Source: Bacteroidota bacterium
Lineage (GTDB): Bacteria > Bacteroidota > Bacteroidia > Cytophagales > Cyclobacteriaceae
NCBI GenBank assembly: GCA_016866235.1
Contig: VGMW01000007.1
Location: 31,669 to 95,668 of the forward strand
Direction of reading: 5' to 3'
Length of the DNA stretch: 64,000 bases
Positions 36,971 to 45,053 of the stretch are shown here, one piece after another. The notes under the pieces are model-generated. The model was not told where the DNA came from, ran no database searches, and saw nothing but the letters and a program-made list of their open reading frames with translations. Position numbers and translations under genes: made by a program. Position 1 is the first letter of the stretch. Each line of letters opens with the position of its first letter.

Positions 36971-37145
36971 AGTTAAGGCCATAAGCAACCTCTTTACTAC
37001 TTAACTAGCTTAACTAGCTTAACTGGGGATGGCAACCTAAACACCTTGGTAATAATAAGAATTCGCAGTAATTATATTTCTAGTTAAGGTAGTTAAGGCC
37101 AGTTAAGGCAGTTAAGGTCTGGGAGAAAGGCAGAAAACCTTAACT
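36971..37145. repeat. AGTTAAGG repeat array
   Basis: The 638-base stretch 36865-37502 holds no gene, only the terminator and this array. There are nine copies of AGTTAAGG or its 7-base core. One is direct at 36971. Three are inverted (CTTAACT) at 37000, 37009 and 37018, spaced 9 bases. Four are direct at 37082, 37091, 37101 and 37110, spaced 9-10 bases. One is inverted (CCTTAACT) at 37138. The roughly helical period and mirrored layout suggest binding sites for a protein. From 37150 to 37502 only AT-rich sequence and a C-rich patch (37380-37440) are seen. Confidence 0.8.
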
Positions 37146-37502
37146 GACATTCTTAATTTTTCATAATGTATCAGAAGGTTAGATCTAATAGTCCACTCTC
37201 TGGAATTTATCATATCTAATCCCTCAACTTTTATCTGGAATTACCTGCACCCTCCTGATAGCTATAATTTATTCATCAAACCTTCCACAGTTAAACTTCA
37301 AAGGTTTATTAGTGCGTCAATTTTTTTATAATTTTTTTTCGATCCCGAAATTACTGCCGGAAATGATCTGAAATAAGCATCCCCCTCTATAAGGTTCCCC
37401 CAGAAACTACCCCCACTCCCTTCCGGAGCTACCGCATACCCCCATGGGTTCACGGGTACCGCTTCTTTTCTATGTCTGGAAGAAAGTCTTGATATCAGCT
37501 AA

Positions 37503-38663
37503 CTAAAAGACAAGAAAGATTCTGTAACCGTAACTGGAGTATGTTCTGCTGCGTGCACACAGCAGGTAGCTCCATCCGGTGAAATCTTCCAAATCCCAGA
37601 CACTGTTGGTAGTTTCTGTTTTCAGATTGAAAATGGTTCCATTCACCACCAGTGTACCCAGACCGAATCGGCTCGCTTTAGAAAATGGAATTCCTTTCCG
37701 TGCATTGGGTTTGTGAATTTCAAAACCGATTTTGTCCGGCCCAAACCTTCCGGCAAACGATAGGTCGGTGAGCACTTCTTCCTGAACCTGTTTACCCTTT
37801 ACGATTACAGGCCATGAGGCATATGCGGCAGATTCGAGTGTAACGGATGCCAGTTTTCCTTTGCGTTGGTCGGGACCGAGGTCGCTGTCGGTGAGATAGG
37901 ATTGTCTTCTCAGGACCAGAAAATTTTTGCCTTTGTTAAACTGACCGGCGCCCAGCTTACCACTTACGGTGGCGTCATTGAATGACTCCTTGGGAATTTT
38001 AACAACGTCCTCCTTGGCGGTTACATCAGCAAAATAATTGATCGTTCGGGTGCCCATAAAATCGGAGAGCAGTCCAACGCTCACTTTGGTATTTTCCGAA
38101 CCGGGTGGATTGGTGAAAGCGATGATCAGGTCTTCGCTCAGGTCTATGGTAGGCATAACGGACTGACCATTGACATTCAGGATTTCGATCTCCGGCACTG
38201 GATTCACCAGAAATTCAGCTTCATCGCCATTGGCGGCCTGGATGGAAATTCGGCGAGGTGAATAGGACGGCATCGGAAATACTTTGATGAAGGTTCCCAG
38301 TCCGACGGACTTTAACGGCTCGCCGTCGCAGGTGATTTTTCCCTGGAGGTCGACCATCGCGATGCCGGAAAGTTTGGTGAACGTAAGTGCTACTGCATGA
38401 TCGCCTTCAATGGTGCCGGGTGGATAGAATTTTGTTTCGGAGGCTTCGGTTCGCATATCAAACAAGCCGGAGATCACGGAGGCGTTGACTTCGACGCCTG
38501 AAAGTCCCTCTGCTTTTTGGGTCATCAGCTTACCGGTCATGGTGCTGAAGCGTTCACCCAGTGTTTTTTTCTTTTTGTTTTCGTCCTGGGCGGTGCAGGG
38601 GAGGAGCGTTAAAAAAAGTAAGAAGATGCTTAGATGGTTGGGCTGGAAAGGTTTGATTTTCAT
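37503..38663 (-). CDS. Secreted protein of unknown function
   Basis: A 386-residue protein starting MKIKPFQPNHLSIFLLFL with a signal peptide cleaved near residue 23 (LPCTAQ). The mature part has a beta-rich composition, with repeated VxL-type strands, and includes a segment CDGEPLKSVG resembling an Ig-like/transthyretin-type fold. No domain is assigned with confidence. A start five codons upstream is rejected because it would disrupt the signal peptide. The 270 bases between this gene and the DUF4143 gene contain only GATCGATT-like short repeats and no recognisable gene. Confidence 0.65.
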   Translation of the reverse strand: MKIKPFQPNHLSIFLLFLTLLPCTAQDENKKKKTLGERFSTMTGKLMTQKAEGLSGVEVNASVISGLFDMRTEASETKFYPPGTIEGDHAVALTFTKLSGIAMVDLQGKITCDGEPLKSVGLGTFIKVFPMPSYSPRRISIQAANGDEAEFLVNPVPEIEILNVNGQSVMPTIDLSEDLIIAFTNPPGSENTKVSVGLLSDFMGTRTINYFADVTAKEDVVKIPKESFNDATVSGKLGAGQFNKGKNFLVLRRQSYLTDSDLGPDQRKGKLASVTLESAAYASWPVIVKGKQVQEEVLTDLSFAGRFGPDKIGFEIHKPNARKGIPFSKASRFGLGTLVVNGTIFNLKTETTNSVWDLEDFTGWSYLLCARSRTYSSYGYRIFLVF

Positions 38664-38948
38664 GGGGATTTGACCCAATAAAGAAGCACCGGTTGATCAA
38701 AGATTCAATACTGCATATGGGGTATGGCTGAACTGAATTTAGGGGAATAGAAAGGTGATCGATTCATCAATAGCAGTATTTGGAATGAAGGATCGGATTT
38801 TGATGATGGATAATTGATCGGATTGTTGATCAGATTATTGATTGATTTTATCGAATTGATGCTTGTTCGAGACGACAATTTTGTCCATGAAAAATGCTTC
38901 TTCGCATGTATTGGGCGCGAAAATGCGTATGGCTTTTAGTAGCCGTGG

Positions 38949-40106
38949 TTACCCTTTTATTTTATAATTCACCCAATTGATCACCTGAGGACGATTTTTG
39001 GTTTTAATTTCTATGGGTCCATTATAAAGTAAGAAGCTTTTATCGGAGCCACTTACCTTTTTCCAATGGTGAAGGCTCTTTAATAAAGAACCATTATAGG
39101 TTGTTGCGGCTTTTATTTCATGAGCCATCAATGTTTTTCCTGTATCGATTAACAAATCAATTTCTAAGCCATTGTTTTCTTTCCAGTAGTAAAAGCCTGC
39201 GGTGGATCCAGTATTGTATTTCTGTTTAAGGATTTCCGCAATAACATAGTTTTCGAACAAGGCTCCTCTGAAATGAGAGTTTATCAGTTCCTTTTTTTCT
39301 CTTATGCCAAGCAATGAACAGGCAAGACCTGTATCCAGAAAATATAATTTGGGCGTTTTAACCACCCGCTTGTTAAAGTTTTTGTGGTAAGGTGGCAGGA
39401 GATGGATGATGTAGCTGCTCTGCAAAATCGATAGCCATGCCTGCGCTGTTTTGATTTCTACGCCTGCCTCATTACTCAGGGCGGAAACATTTAATTGTTG
39501 ACTTGTTCTGCCTGCGCAGAGTTGAAGGAATCGATTAAATGTAATTGTATTTTCAATGTTCCGAATTTGTTTAACATCCCGCTCGATGTAGGTTCTGGTG
39601 TAGGCGGGGTACCACATGGTAGGTTTTCTGTTTTTATCATACAATTCAGGATAACAGCCGTTCAGAATAAGTTCTTCGATAGAATTATCTTTTCGTTTGA
39701 ATTGTTGAATTTCACTAAAACACAACGGGAGTAAATCAATATAACCGATTCGACCAGCCAGTGACTGTGAGATCGATTGTTGAAGTAAAAAGTTATTGCT
39801 ACCCGTAAGAATATAGAATCCATCTTTTTTTGCTTGGTCCAGGATACCCTGCATATAGTTGAACAGCTCAGGGACCCGTTGTGCCTCATCGATGATTGCG
39901 CCATTTTTATACCTATTCAAAAATGCACGGGGATCCAATGATGCAAGCATGCGCTCATCAGGGTCTTCCAGGGAAACGTAAGGTTTACGAGGAAATACTT
40001 TTCTGACCAACGTTGTTTTACCGCTTTGCCGAGGTCCTACTACGGCGACAGCCCTGAACTGGCGGCTGTATTTTTTTAATAGCTTCTCAGCAATTCGAGG
40101 TTTCAT
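38949..40106 (-). CDS. AAA+ ATPase with DUF4143 domain
   Basis: A 385-residue ATPase of the archaeal-type AAA_14/DUF4143 group. Walker A is GPRQSGKTTLV (24-34) and Walker B GAIIDEAQRVPEL follows near residue 68. The C-terminal half is DUF4143, with a restriction endonuclease-like core (NNGLEIDLLIDT, KAATTYNG) about residues 300-345. These genes are patchily distributed and often mobile, but their role is unclear; transposition or defence has been suggested for relatives. It is flanked by non-genic repeats, consistent with transfer. Confidence 0.88.
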   Translation of the reverse strand: MKPRIAEKLLKKYSRQFRAVAVVGPRQSGKTTLVRKVFPRKPYVSLEDPDERMLASLDPRAFLNRYKNGAIIDEAQRVPELFNYMQGILDQAKKDGFYILTGSNNFLLQQSISQSLAGRIGYIDLLPLCFSEIQQFKRKDNSIEELILNGCYPELYDKNRKPTMWYPAYTRTYIERDVKQIRNIENTITFNRFLQLCAGRTSQQLNVSALSNEAGVEIKTAQAWLSILQSSYIIHLLPPYHKNFNKRVVKTPKLYFLDTGLACSLLGIREKKELINSHFRGALFENYVIAEILKQKYNTGSTAGFYYWKENNGLEIDLLIDTGKTLMAHEIKAATTYNGSLLKSLHHWKKVSGSDKSFLLYNGPIEIKTKNRPQVINWVNYKIKG

Positions 40107-40189
40107 TATTGGTTAGTTTATACAAATATAGTTATTAACTACCTAAATTGTATAAAATGTGAATGAGGAGTTTGCGTGGATTTAGGGGG

Positions 40190-40766
40190 GGAGAGAGTGC
40201 GAGTGGGAAGATCTCGTTTAGATTAATGTTCATTCTCCCTTCTAGTTCTCGCTCTCGCTCTGTTTATAGATCGAGTCCGAGATCGAGTTTAGAGTGTAGT
40301 TGCTTTTCTCTCTCCTCTCGTGCTGTTTTTCACTCTTTTCTCTTTTCTCGCTCTCGATCTCGCTCTGTTTATAGATCGAGTTTCGAGATCGAGTTTCGAG
40401 TGTAGTAAATTCTCCCTTCTCGCTCTCGCTCTGTTCTTTTCTTTTCTTTCTTTTCTCGCTCTCGCTCTGTTTTTAGATCGAGTCCGAGATCGAGTTAGCA
40501 GTGATTTGATCTTATGAATAACCTTGATTTCACTCTTTTCTCGCTCTCGATCTCGCTCTGTTATTTACTCCCTTCTCCCTTCTCGATCTCGCTCTGTGTT
40601 AGTCCGAGATCGAGTTTCGAGTGTAGTAAATTCTCGCTTCTCGCTCTCGCTCTGTATTTCACTCTTTTCTCGCTCTCGCTCTGTATTTCACTCTTTTCTC
40701 GCTCTCGCACTCGCTCTGTTATTTACTCCCTTCTCGCTTCTCGATCTCGCTCTGTTTTTCTCATTC
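40190..40766. repeat. C/T-rich repeat tract with inverted units
   Basis: The 660 bases between the DUF4143 gene and the molybdenum enzyme gene contain no credible gene. The plus strand is a patchwork of TCTCGCTCTCGNTCTCGCTCTG (each unit written here only as CTCGCTCTCG), TTTCACTCTTTTCTCGC, AGATCGAGT-N2-CGAGATCGAG and GAGTGTAGTAAATTCTC. The CTCGATCTCG and CGAGATCGAG units are reverse complements, so adjacent copies can form long hairpins. Units occur at least six times with small changes. Confidence 0.8.
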
Positions 40767-43022
40767 TCACAAACTCGTTTTGGACAATTTGAGTTCGTTT
40801 ACAAATGGCTGATGGTATAATCTTCTTCCTGTAGCACTATACAATGCATTAGCTACTGCAGCGAAAACAGGTGGAAACAATGGTTCTCCCAATCCCGTCG
40901 GATCTTCCTCGCTGGAAACAAAATGGACATCAATCGATGTGGGTGCTTCCTTCTGACGGATCATCCGGTATTGATGAAAGTTATTTTTCTGCGGAACACC
41001 ATCAACAAAAGTCATCTCACCAAACAATGCATTGCCAATGCCGTCAATAATGCCGCCTTCTCCCATGTTCGCTGCAGCATCCGGATTGATCACCACCCCG
41101 CAGTCCACCGCAGCAATAACCTTATCAACGACAGGATTATTTTTTTCCATTCTTAAATCAACGACCTGTGCTACATAGGTATTGTGACAGAAATAAGCAG
41201 CAACGCCACGTCCCTTGCTGTTTTGTTGATCACTCCAGTTCGATTTCTCACGAACAAGCTTCAAAACACCCGCGTAACGTGCAGCGTCGTAGTCGTTGTT
41301 CTTACCAACCGGATTGTTCAGGGCACGATCTAAAAGCTCTAACCTGAACTCAATCGGATCTTTACCCGCCAGCTCTGCAACCTCATCCAAAAAAGACTGC
41401 TCTGCACCCGCAATGAAATTCGATCCAGGTGCTCTGAATGCACCAATGCTGATGTTGGAATTAATCTCCCATCCTTCCGCGAGATAATGATCTACTGCAC
41501 CCGCCGGAAATCGGTCGGCGTGAACGGCATGCTCAGGAATTCCACCGCCTTTAACATGAAATGCGATCAGGTTGTTGTTTTCATCCAATCCAGCCCTATA
41601 GGTTGCCGTGTATGTTGGCCTGTAAATGCCATTGGTCATGTCCTCCTCGCGCGTGTAGACCATTTTCACCGGTGCGTTGAGCCGCTGTGATATCACCGCT
41701 GCCTCTACCATGTGGTGCCCATAAGCACGTTGTCCGAAGCCACCACCCATTCTTGCCAACCGTATGTTGATTTTTTCCTTGGGCAGCCCCAATCTCGCCT
41801 GCAGCGTACGCATGATAAATTCCGGTGCCTGAATAGGTCCATAAAGCTCTGCTTTATCTGCGGTGACATGGGCAAAGCAGTTCACCGGCTCCATGCAGTT
41901 GTGCGCCAGATAAGGCGCCGTATAACTTCTCTCCAATACTTTGACTGCTTTTTTGAACGCACCTTCCGGATCTCCGTCTCTGCGAAGAACTTTTGCATTT
42001 TTCTTCGCCATCTCCGCCATTTTAGACCGGTGTCCATCGCTGCTCTCCAGTCCGCTAGGGACCTTTACTGTTTCCTTTCCACCCCAACCTGCCATAACAA
42101 ATGATTCTTCTGGCGCTATTTCATACTCAATCTTCAATGCTTTTTTCGCGTTGATCACCTCCCAGGTGGAATTTCCCGCCACCACCACCAGCTCATTGAA
42201 AGCATTGGTGTCGAAAAAATTCCGCTCATAATCAGACTCCAGTGTTTTGATCACCAGTACTTCTTTTACCCCGGGCATTGATTTAACAGCTGAGTCGTCC
42301 ACCGATTTGATCTTCATTCCGAAAGGTGGATGGATGACCGTGGCAATCAACATGCCCTCGACTTTATAATCGATTCCGAAAAGGGGCTGACCGGTCACAA
42401 TTTTCTTACCGTCAACATTCTTCTTGGAATGACTAATGATGGAAAAATCTTTGATGTCCTTCATGGAAACTTCCTCGGGCACCGGAATGGCTGCGGCGGC
42501 AGAAGCCATCTCACCATATCCGGCCTTTTTGCCACTTCCCTTATGAATTAAAGTTCCTTTTTCAGTTGATATTTCCGATGCAGGAACGCCCCAGGATTTT
42601 GCTGCGGCCTCTTTTAACATTTGTCTGGCGGTTGCGCCGGCTTTTCTCAACGGCTTCCATGCCAATCTAATGCCCTGACTTCCTCCGGTAAACTGGCGGT
42701 CGTAGCGCTCCGGGAAAAAATCTGCCTGCTCAACGAGCACATTTTTCCAATTAACATCAAGTTCTTCTGCAAGGATCATCGGCATCGAGGTTTTGACCCC
42801 TGAGCCAAATTCCGGATTGGAGGACATCAGGCTCACTACGCCATTCGCTCCAATCTTAATGTAATTGTTCAGTGCGAACCATTCCTCAGGGATTTCCAGA
42901 CTGGATTGTTCTGCAGGTGTACATCCAGCCATCCAGCTGAAGCTAAGCATCAATCCACCACCAGCCATGGCCGATGCTTTTAAAAATGACCGTCTGTCCA
43001 GATTGGTTTGAACTTGTTTCAT
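40767..43022 (-). CDS. Molybdopterin-dependent dehydrogenase large subunit (IorB-like)
   Basis: A 751-residue xanthine oxidase-family large subunit of the isoquinoline 1-oxidoreductase beta type. The N-terminus is a twin-arginine signal (DRRSFLKASAMAGGG, then hydrophobic residues to MAGCTP), so it is exported folded and perhaps lipidated at that Cys. Molybdopterin-binding motifs include RMGGGFGQRAYGHH and GAFRAPGSN, and the C-terminal catalytic Glu region (GLGEPLFPPVFAAVANAL) is intact. It works with the neighbouring 2Fe-2S subunit. Substrate is probably an N-heterocycle or aldehyde but cannot be fixed. Confidence 0.9.
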   Translation of the reverse strand: MKQVQTNLDRRSFLKASAMAGGGLMLSFSWMAGCTPAEQSSLEIPEEWFALNNYIKIGANGVVSLMSSNPEFGSGVKTSMPMILAEELDVNWKNVLVEQADFFPERYDRQFTGGSQGIRLAWKPLRKAGATARQMLKEAAAKSWGVPASEISTEKGTLIHKGSGKKAGYGEMASAAAAIPVPEEVSMKDIKDFSIISHSKKNVDGKKIVTGQPLFGIDYKVEGMLIATVIHPPFGMKIKSVDDSAVKSMPGVKEVLVIKTLESDYERNFFDTNAFNELVVVAGNSTWEVINAKKALKIEYEIAPEESFVMAGWGGKETVKVPSGLESSDGHRSKMAEMAKKNAKVLRRDGDPEGAFKKAVKVLERSYTAPYLAHNCMEPVNCFAHVTADKAELYGPIQAPEFIMRTLQARLGLPKEKINIRLARMGGGFGQRAYGHHMVEAAVISQRLNAPVKMVYTREEDMTNGIYRPTYTATYRAGLDENNNLIAFHVKGGGIPEHAVHADRFPAGAVDHYLAEGWEINSNISIGAFRAPGSNFIAGAEQSFLDEVAELAGKDPIEFRLELLDRALNNPVGKNNDYDAARYAGVLKLVREKSNWSDQQNSKGRGVAAYFCHNTYVAQVVDLRMEKNNPVVDKVIAAVDCGVVINPDAAANMGEGGIIDGIGNALFGEMTFVDGVPQKNNFHQYRMIRQKEAPTSIDVHFVSSEEDPTGLGEPLFPPVFAAVANALYSATGRRLYHQPFVNELKLSKTSL

Positions 43023-43068
43023 ATCAGAAGATTTTACTTTCCTGTTTAATTAAAATTTTGATGCCTGA

Positions 43069-43530
43069 TTATTTTTCAGCGGCTGCAGCGGTTTTGATGG
43101 CTTGCCGGATGCGCATGTAAGTAGCACACCGGCAAATGTTGCCATTCATGGCGCTCACAATTTCCTCATCACTTGGATCAGGATTCTTTTTCAAGAATGC
43201 AGCAGCGGTCATTATTTGACCGGCCTGACAATATCCGCATTGTGCCACATCGTGTTCCAGCCATGCCTGTTGTACAGGATGGTCACCCTGCGCTGATAAT
43301 CCTTCTATGGTTGTAATTTTTTTATCGCCCACTGAGGAGACTGGTAAAATACACGACCGGGTTGCTTCACCATCGAGGTGGATGGTGCACGCACCGCATT
43401 GCGCGACCCCGCAACCGTATTTGGTACCCGCCAGGTTCAGGTGGTCGCGTAAAACCCAAAGCACAGGCGTGTTGGGATCGACTTCCACTGAAACCATTTT
43501 GTTGTTAACGTTCAGACTGATTTTTTCCAT
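43069..43530 (-). CDS. 2Fe-2S subunit of molybdenum dehydrogenase (IorA-like)
   Basis: A 153-residue protein with all eight cysteines that bind two [2Fe-2S] clusters: C40, C45, C48, C60 of the plant ferredoxin-type domain and C98, C101, C133, C135 of the helical domain (GNICRC). It transfers electrons from the molybdenum subunit. The pair is encoded in one operon (46-base gap). A third cytochrome or FAD subunit, found in some relatives, is absent here. Confidence 0.93.
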   Translation of the reverse strand: MEKISLNVNNKMVSVEVDPNTPVLWVLRDHLNLAGTKYGCGVAQCGACTIHLDGEATRSCILPVSSVGDKKITTIEGLSAQGDHPVQQAWLEHDVAQCGYCQAGQIMTAAAFLKKNPDPSDEEIVSAMNGNICRCATYMRIRQAIKTAAAAEK

Positions 43531-43745
43531 AGTTGCATTGATTTAACAAATCAGGACGGTTAAAATTTTACGACATTAAATTTACTAGGTAAACGGGCTC
43601 TTATCCAAGTATGGATAGGCATGTTTAGCCGGATCAAATAATTATTTGACGGGCGCAGCAAGGTCAAATGTCATTTAACTTTAGTTATTATGTCGTTTGG
43701 GGCTTTTGCATGTAAATTGAGGTCAACTGAGCAACCATTAACCAG

Positions 43746-45041
43746 ATGATTCGACCCTTACTTTCTTCACTGATTATTCTAAGTCTATTTCTGCTGGCTG
43801 ACCAGGCAAATGGTCAGACCACCGCCATATTGTGTAAACAAATCATTGACGGAAAAGCAGACCGGCCAATCGATGCCAATGTGGTTCTGATCGAAAATAA
43901 TCGGATTGTTTCTGTCGGTAACAAAAGCATTATTCCACCGGGTACTCCGACCATTGACCTCGGTGATCATACGTTGATGCCTGGATTTATTGACATGCAT
44001 TGTCATCCGCTGGGCAATGGTGATGATGATTATCAAACCTATCACCTGAAAAATTCGAGTGCCGATAAGGCACTGCAGTGTCTTAAAAATGTTCAGGGTT
44101 TGCTGCAGGAAGGTTGGACCAGTCTTCGTGTTGCTGGTGACCTGGACGTTGGCTATGCCCACCTGGATGTTCGTGATGCCATCAATGCCGGGATGTTTGT
44201 CGGTCCACGAATTTTTGGTGCCGGCCATTGGATTTCGGTAACGGGTGGTGGTGGCGACCTGAATTTTTTCTCCTACGAGCAATCGGGTGTAAAAGTAGAT
44301 GGACTGGTGGTGGATGGACCGGAAGAAATGAGGAAGGCCATACGAAATGAAATCAAGTATGGATCGGACTGGATTAAAATTTTGGTTTCGGGCGCATTCA
44401 TGACGGCAGGCGATAATCCACAGAACGTTCATTTTAGTAAGGAGGAGCTTGAGGTTGCCATCGACGAGGCGGGCAGGAGGGATGTTCCGGTTATGGCGCA
44501 TGCACACTCGGCGGAATCGATTAAAATGTCTGTGAGCGCCGGCGCCAAAACCATCGAACATGGAAGTTTCCTAGATGATGAGGCGATTGCGATGATGAAG
44601 GCAAAAGGGGTGTTCCTGGTGCCGACCATGGCCATTGGAAAATGGTTTTTAGAATTTAATGAAGGAAGTCAGGCGCTGAGTAAGGCGATCGAACTAACCA
44701 AAAAACATCGGGTTGGTATTGAGACCATGCTCACCAAAGCCATTCGATCAGGAGTGAAGGTTGTGGTCGGAACAGATCTTACGGGCACCCAGCCGGAGTA
44801 CCATTCGAATGAGTTTTCTGAGCTGGTGCGTGTGGGTATGTCACCAATGCAGGCCATTAAAGCCGGAACTTCGTTGGCAGCTGAAGGTCTTGGTAAGGAG
44901 AAGGAGTTGGGAACCGTGGCGCCTGGCATGTTGGCCGACTTGGTGGCTGTGAAAGGTGACCCACTGGCTGACATCAATCGGCTTAAGAAGGTGACGTTTG
45001 TTATGAAAGATGGAAAGGTTGTAAAGAGCCCTGTTAAGTAA
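43746..45041 (+). CDS. Secreted amidohydrolase family protein
   Basis: A 431-residue metal-dependent hydrolase with a signal peptide (hydrophobic 3-22, ending in NGQ). It has the first metal motif FIDMHCHP, later His residues in VMAHAHS and IEHGSF, and the Asp in VGTDLTGT. The C-terminal small beta domain has GTVAPGMLADLVAVKGDPL. Relatives act on peptides, imidazolones or dipeptides such as Xaa-Pro, so the substrate is not set. It is followed directly by the beta-helix gene. Confidence 0.88.
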   Translation: MIRPLLSSLIILSLFLLADQANGQTTAILCKQIIDGKADRPIDANVVLIENNRIVSVGNKSIIPPGTPTIDLGDHTLMPGFIDMHCHPLGNGDDDYQTYHLKNSSADKALQCLKNVQGLLQEGWTSLRVAGDLDVGYAHLDVRDAINAGMFVGPRIFGAGHWISVTGGGGDLNFFSYEQSGVKVDGLVVDGPEEMRKAIRNEIKYGSDWIKILVSGAFMTAGDNPQNVHFSKEELEVAIDEAGRRDVPVMAHAHSAESIKMSVSAGAKTIEHGSFLDDEAIAMMKAKGVFLVPTMAIGKWFLEFNEGSQALSKAIELTKKHRVGIETMLTKAIRSGVKVVVGTDLTGTQPEYHSNEFSELVRVGMSPMQAIKAGTSLAAEGLGKEKELGTVAPGMLADLVAVKGDPLADINRLKKVTFVMKDGKVVKSPVK

Positions 45042-45053
45042 TTGTTTCTAACA

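Noticed and set aside
36971..37145. CRISPR array
   Set aside because: The repeat unit is 8 bases, the period 9-10 bases and orientation is mixed; this does not fit CRISPR.
38679..38948. Possible small RNA in the GATCGATT-rich gap
   Set aside because: Only short repeated words were found; no promoter, stable hairpin or terminator.
40163..40820. Four overlapping plus-strand reading frames with Ser/Arg/Leu-rich products
   Set aside because: They arise from the C/T-rich repeat tract. Their composition is only a translation of the repeats, and several frames are open at once.
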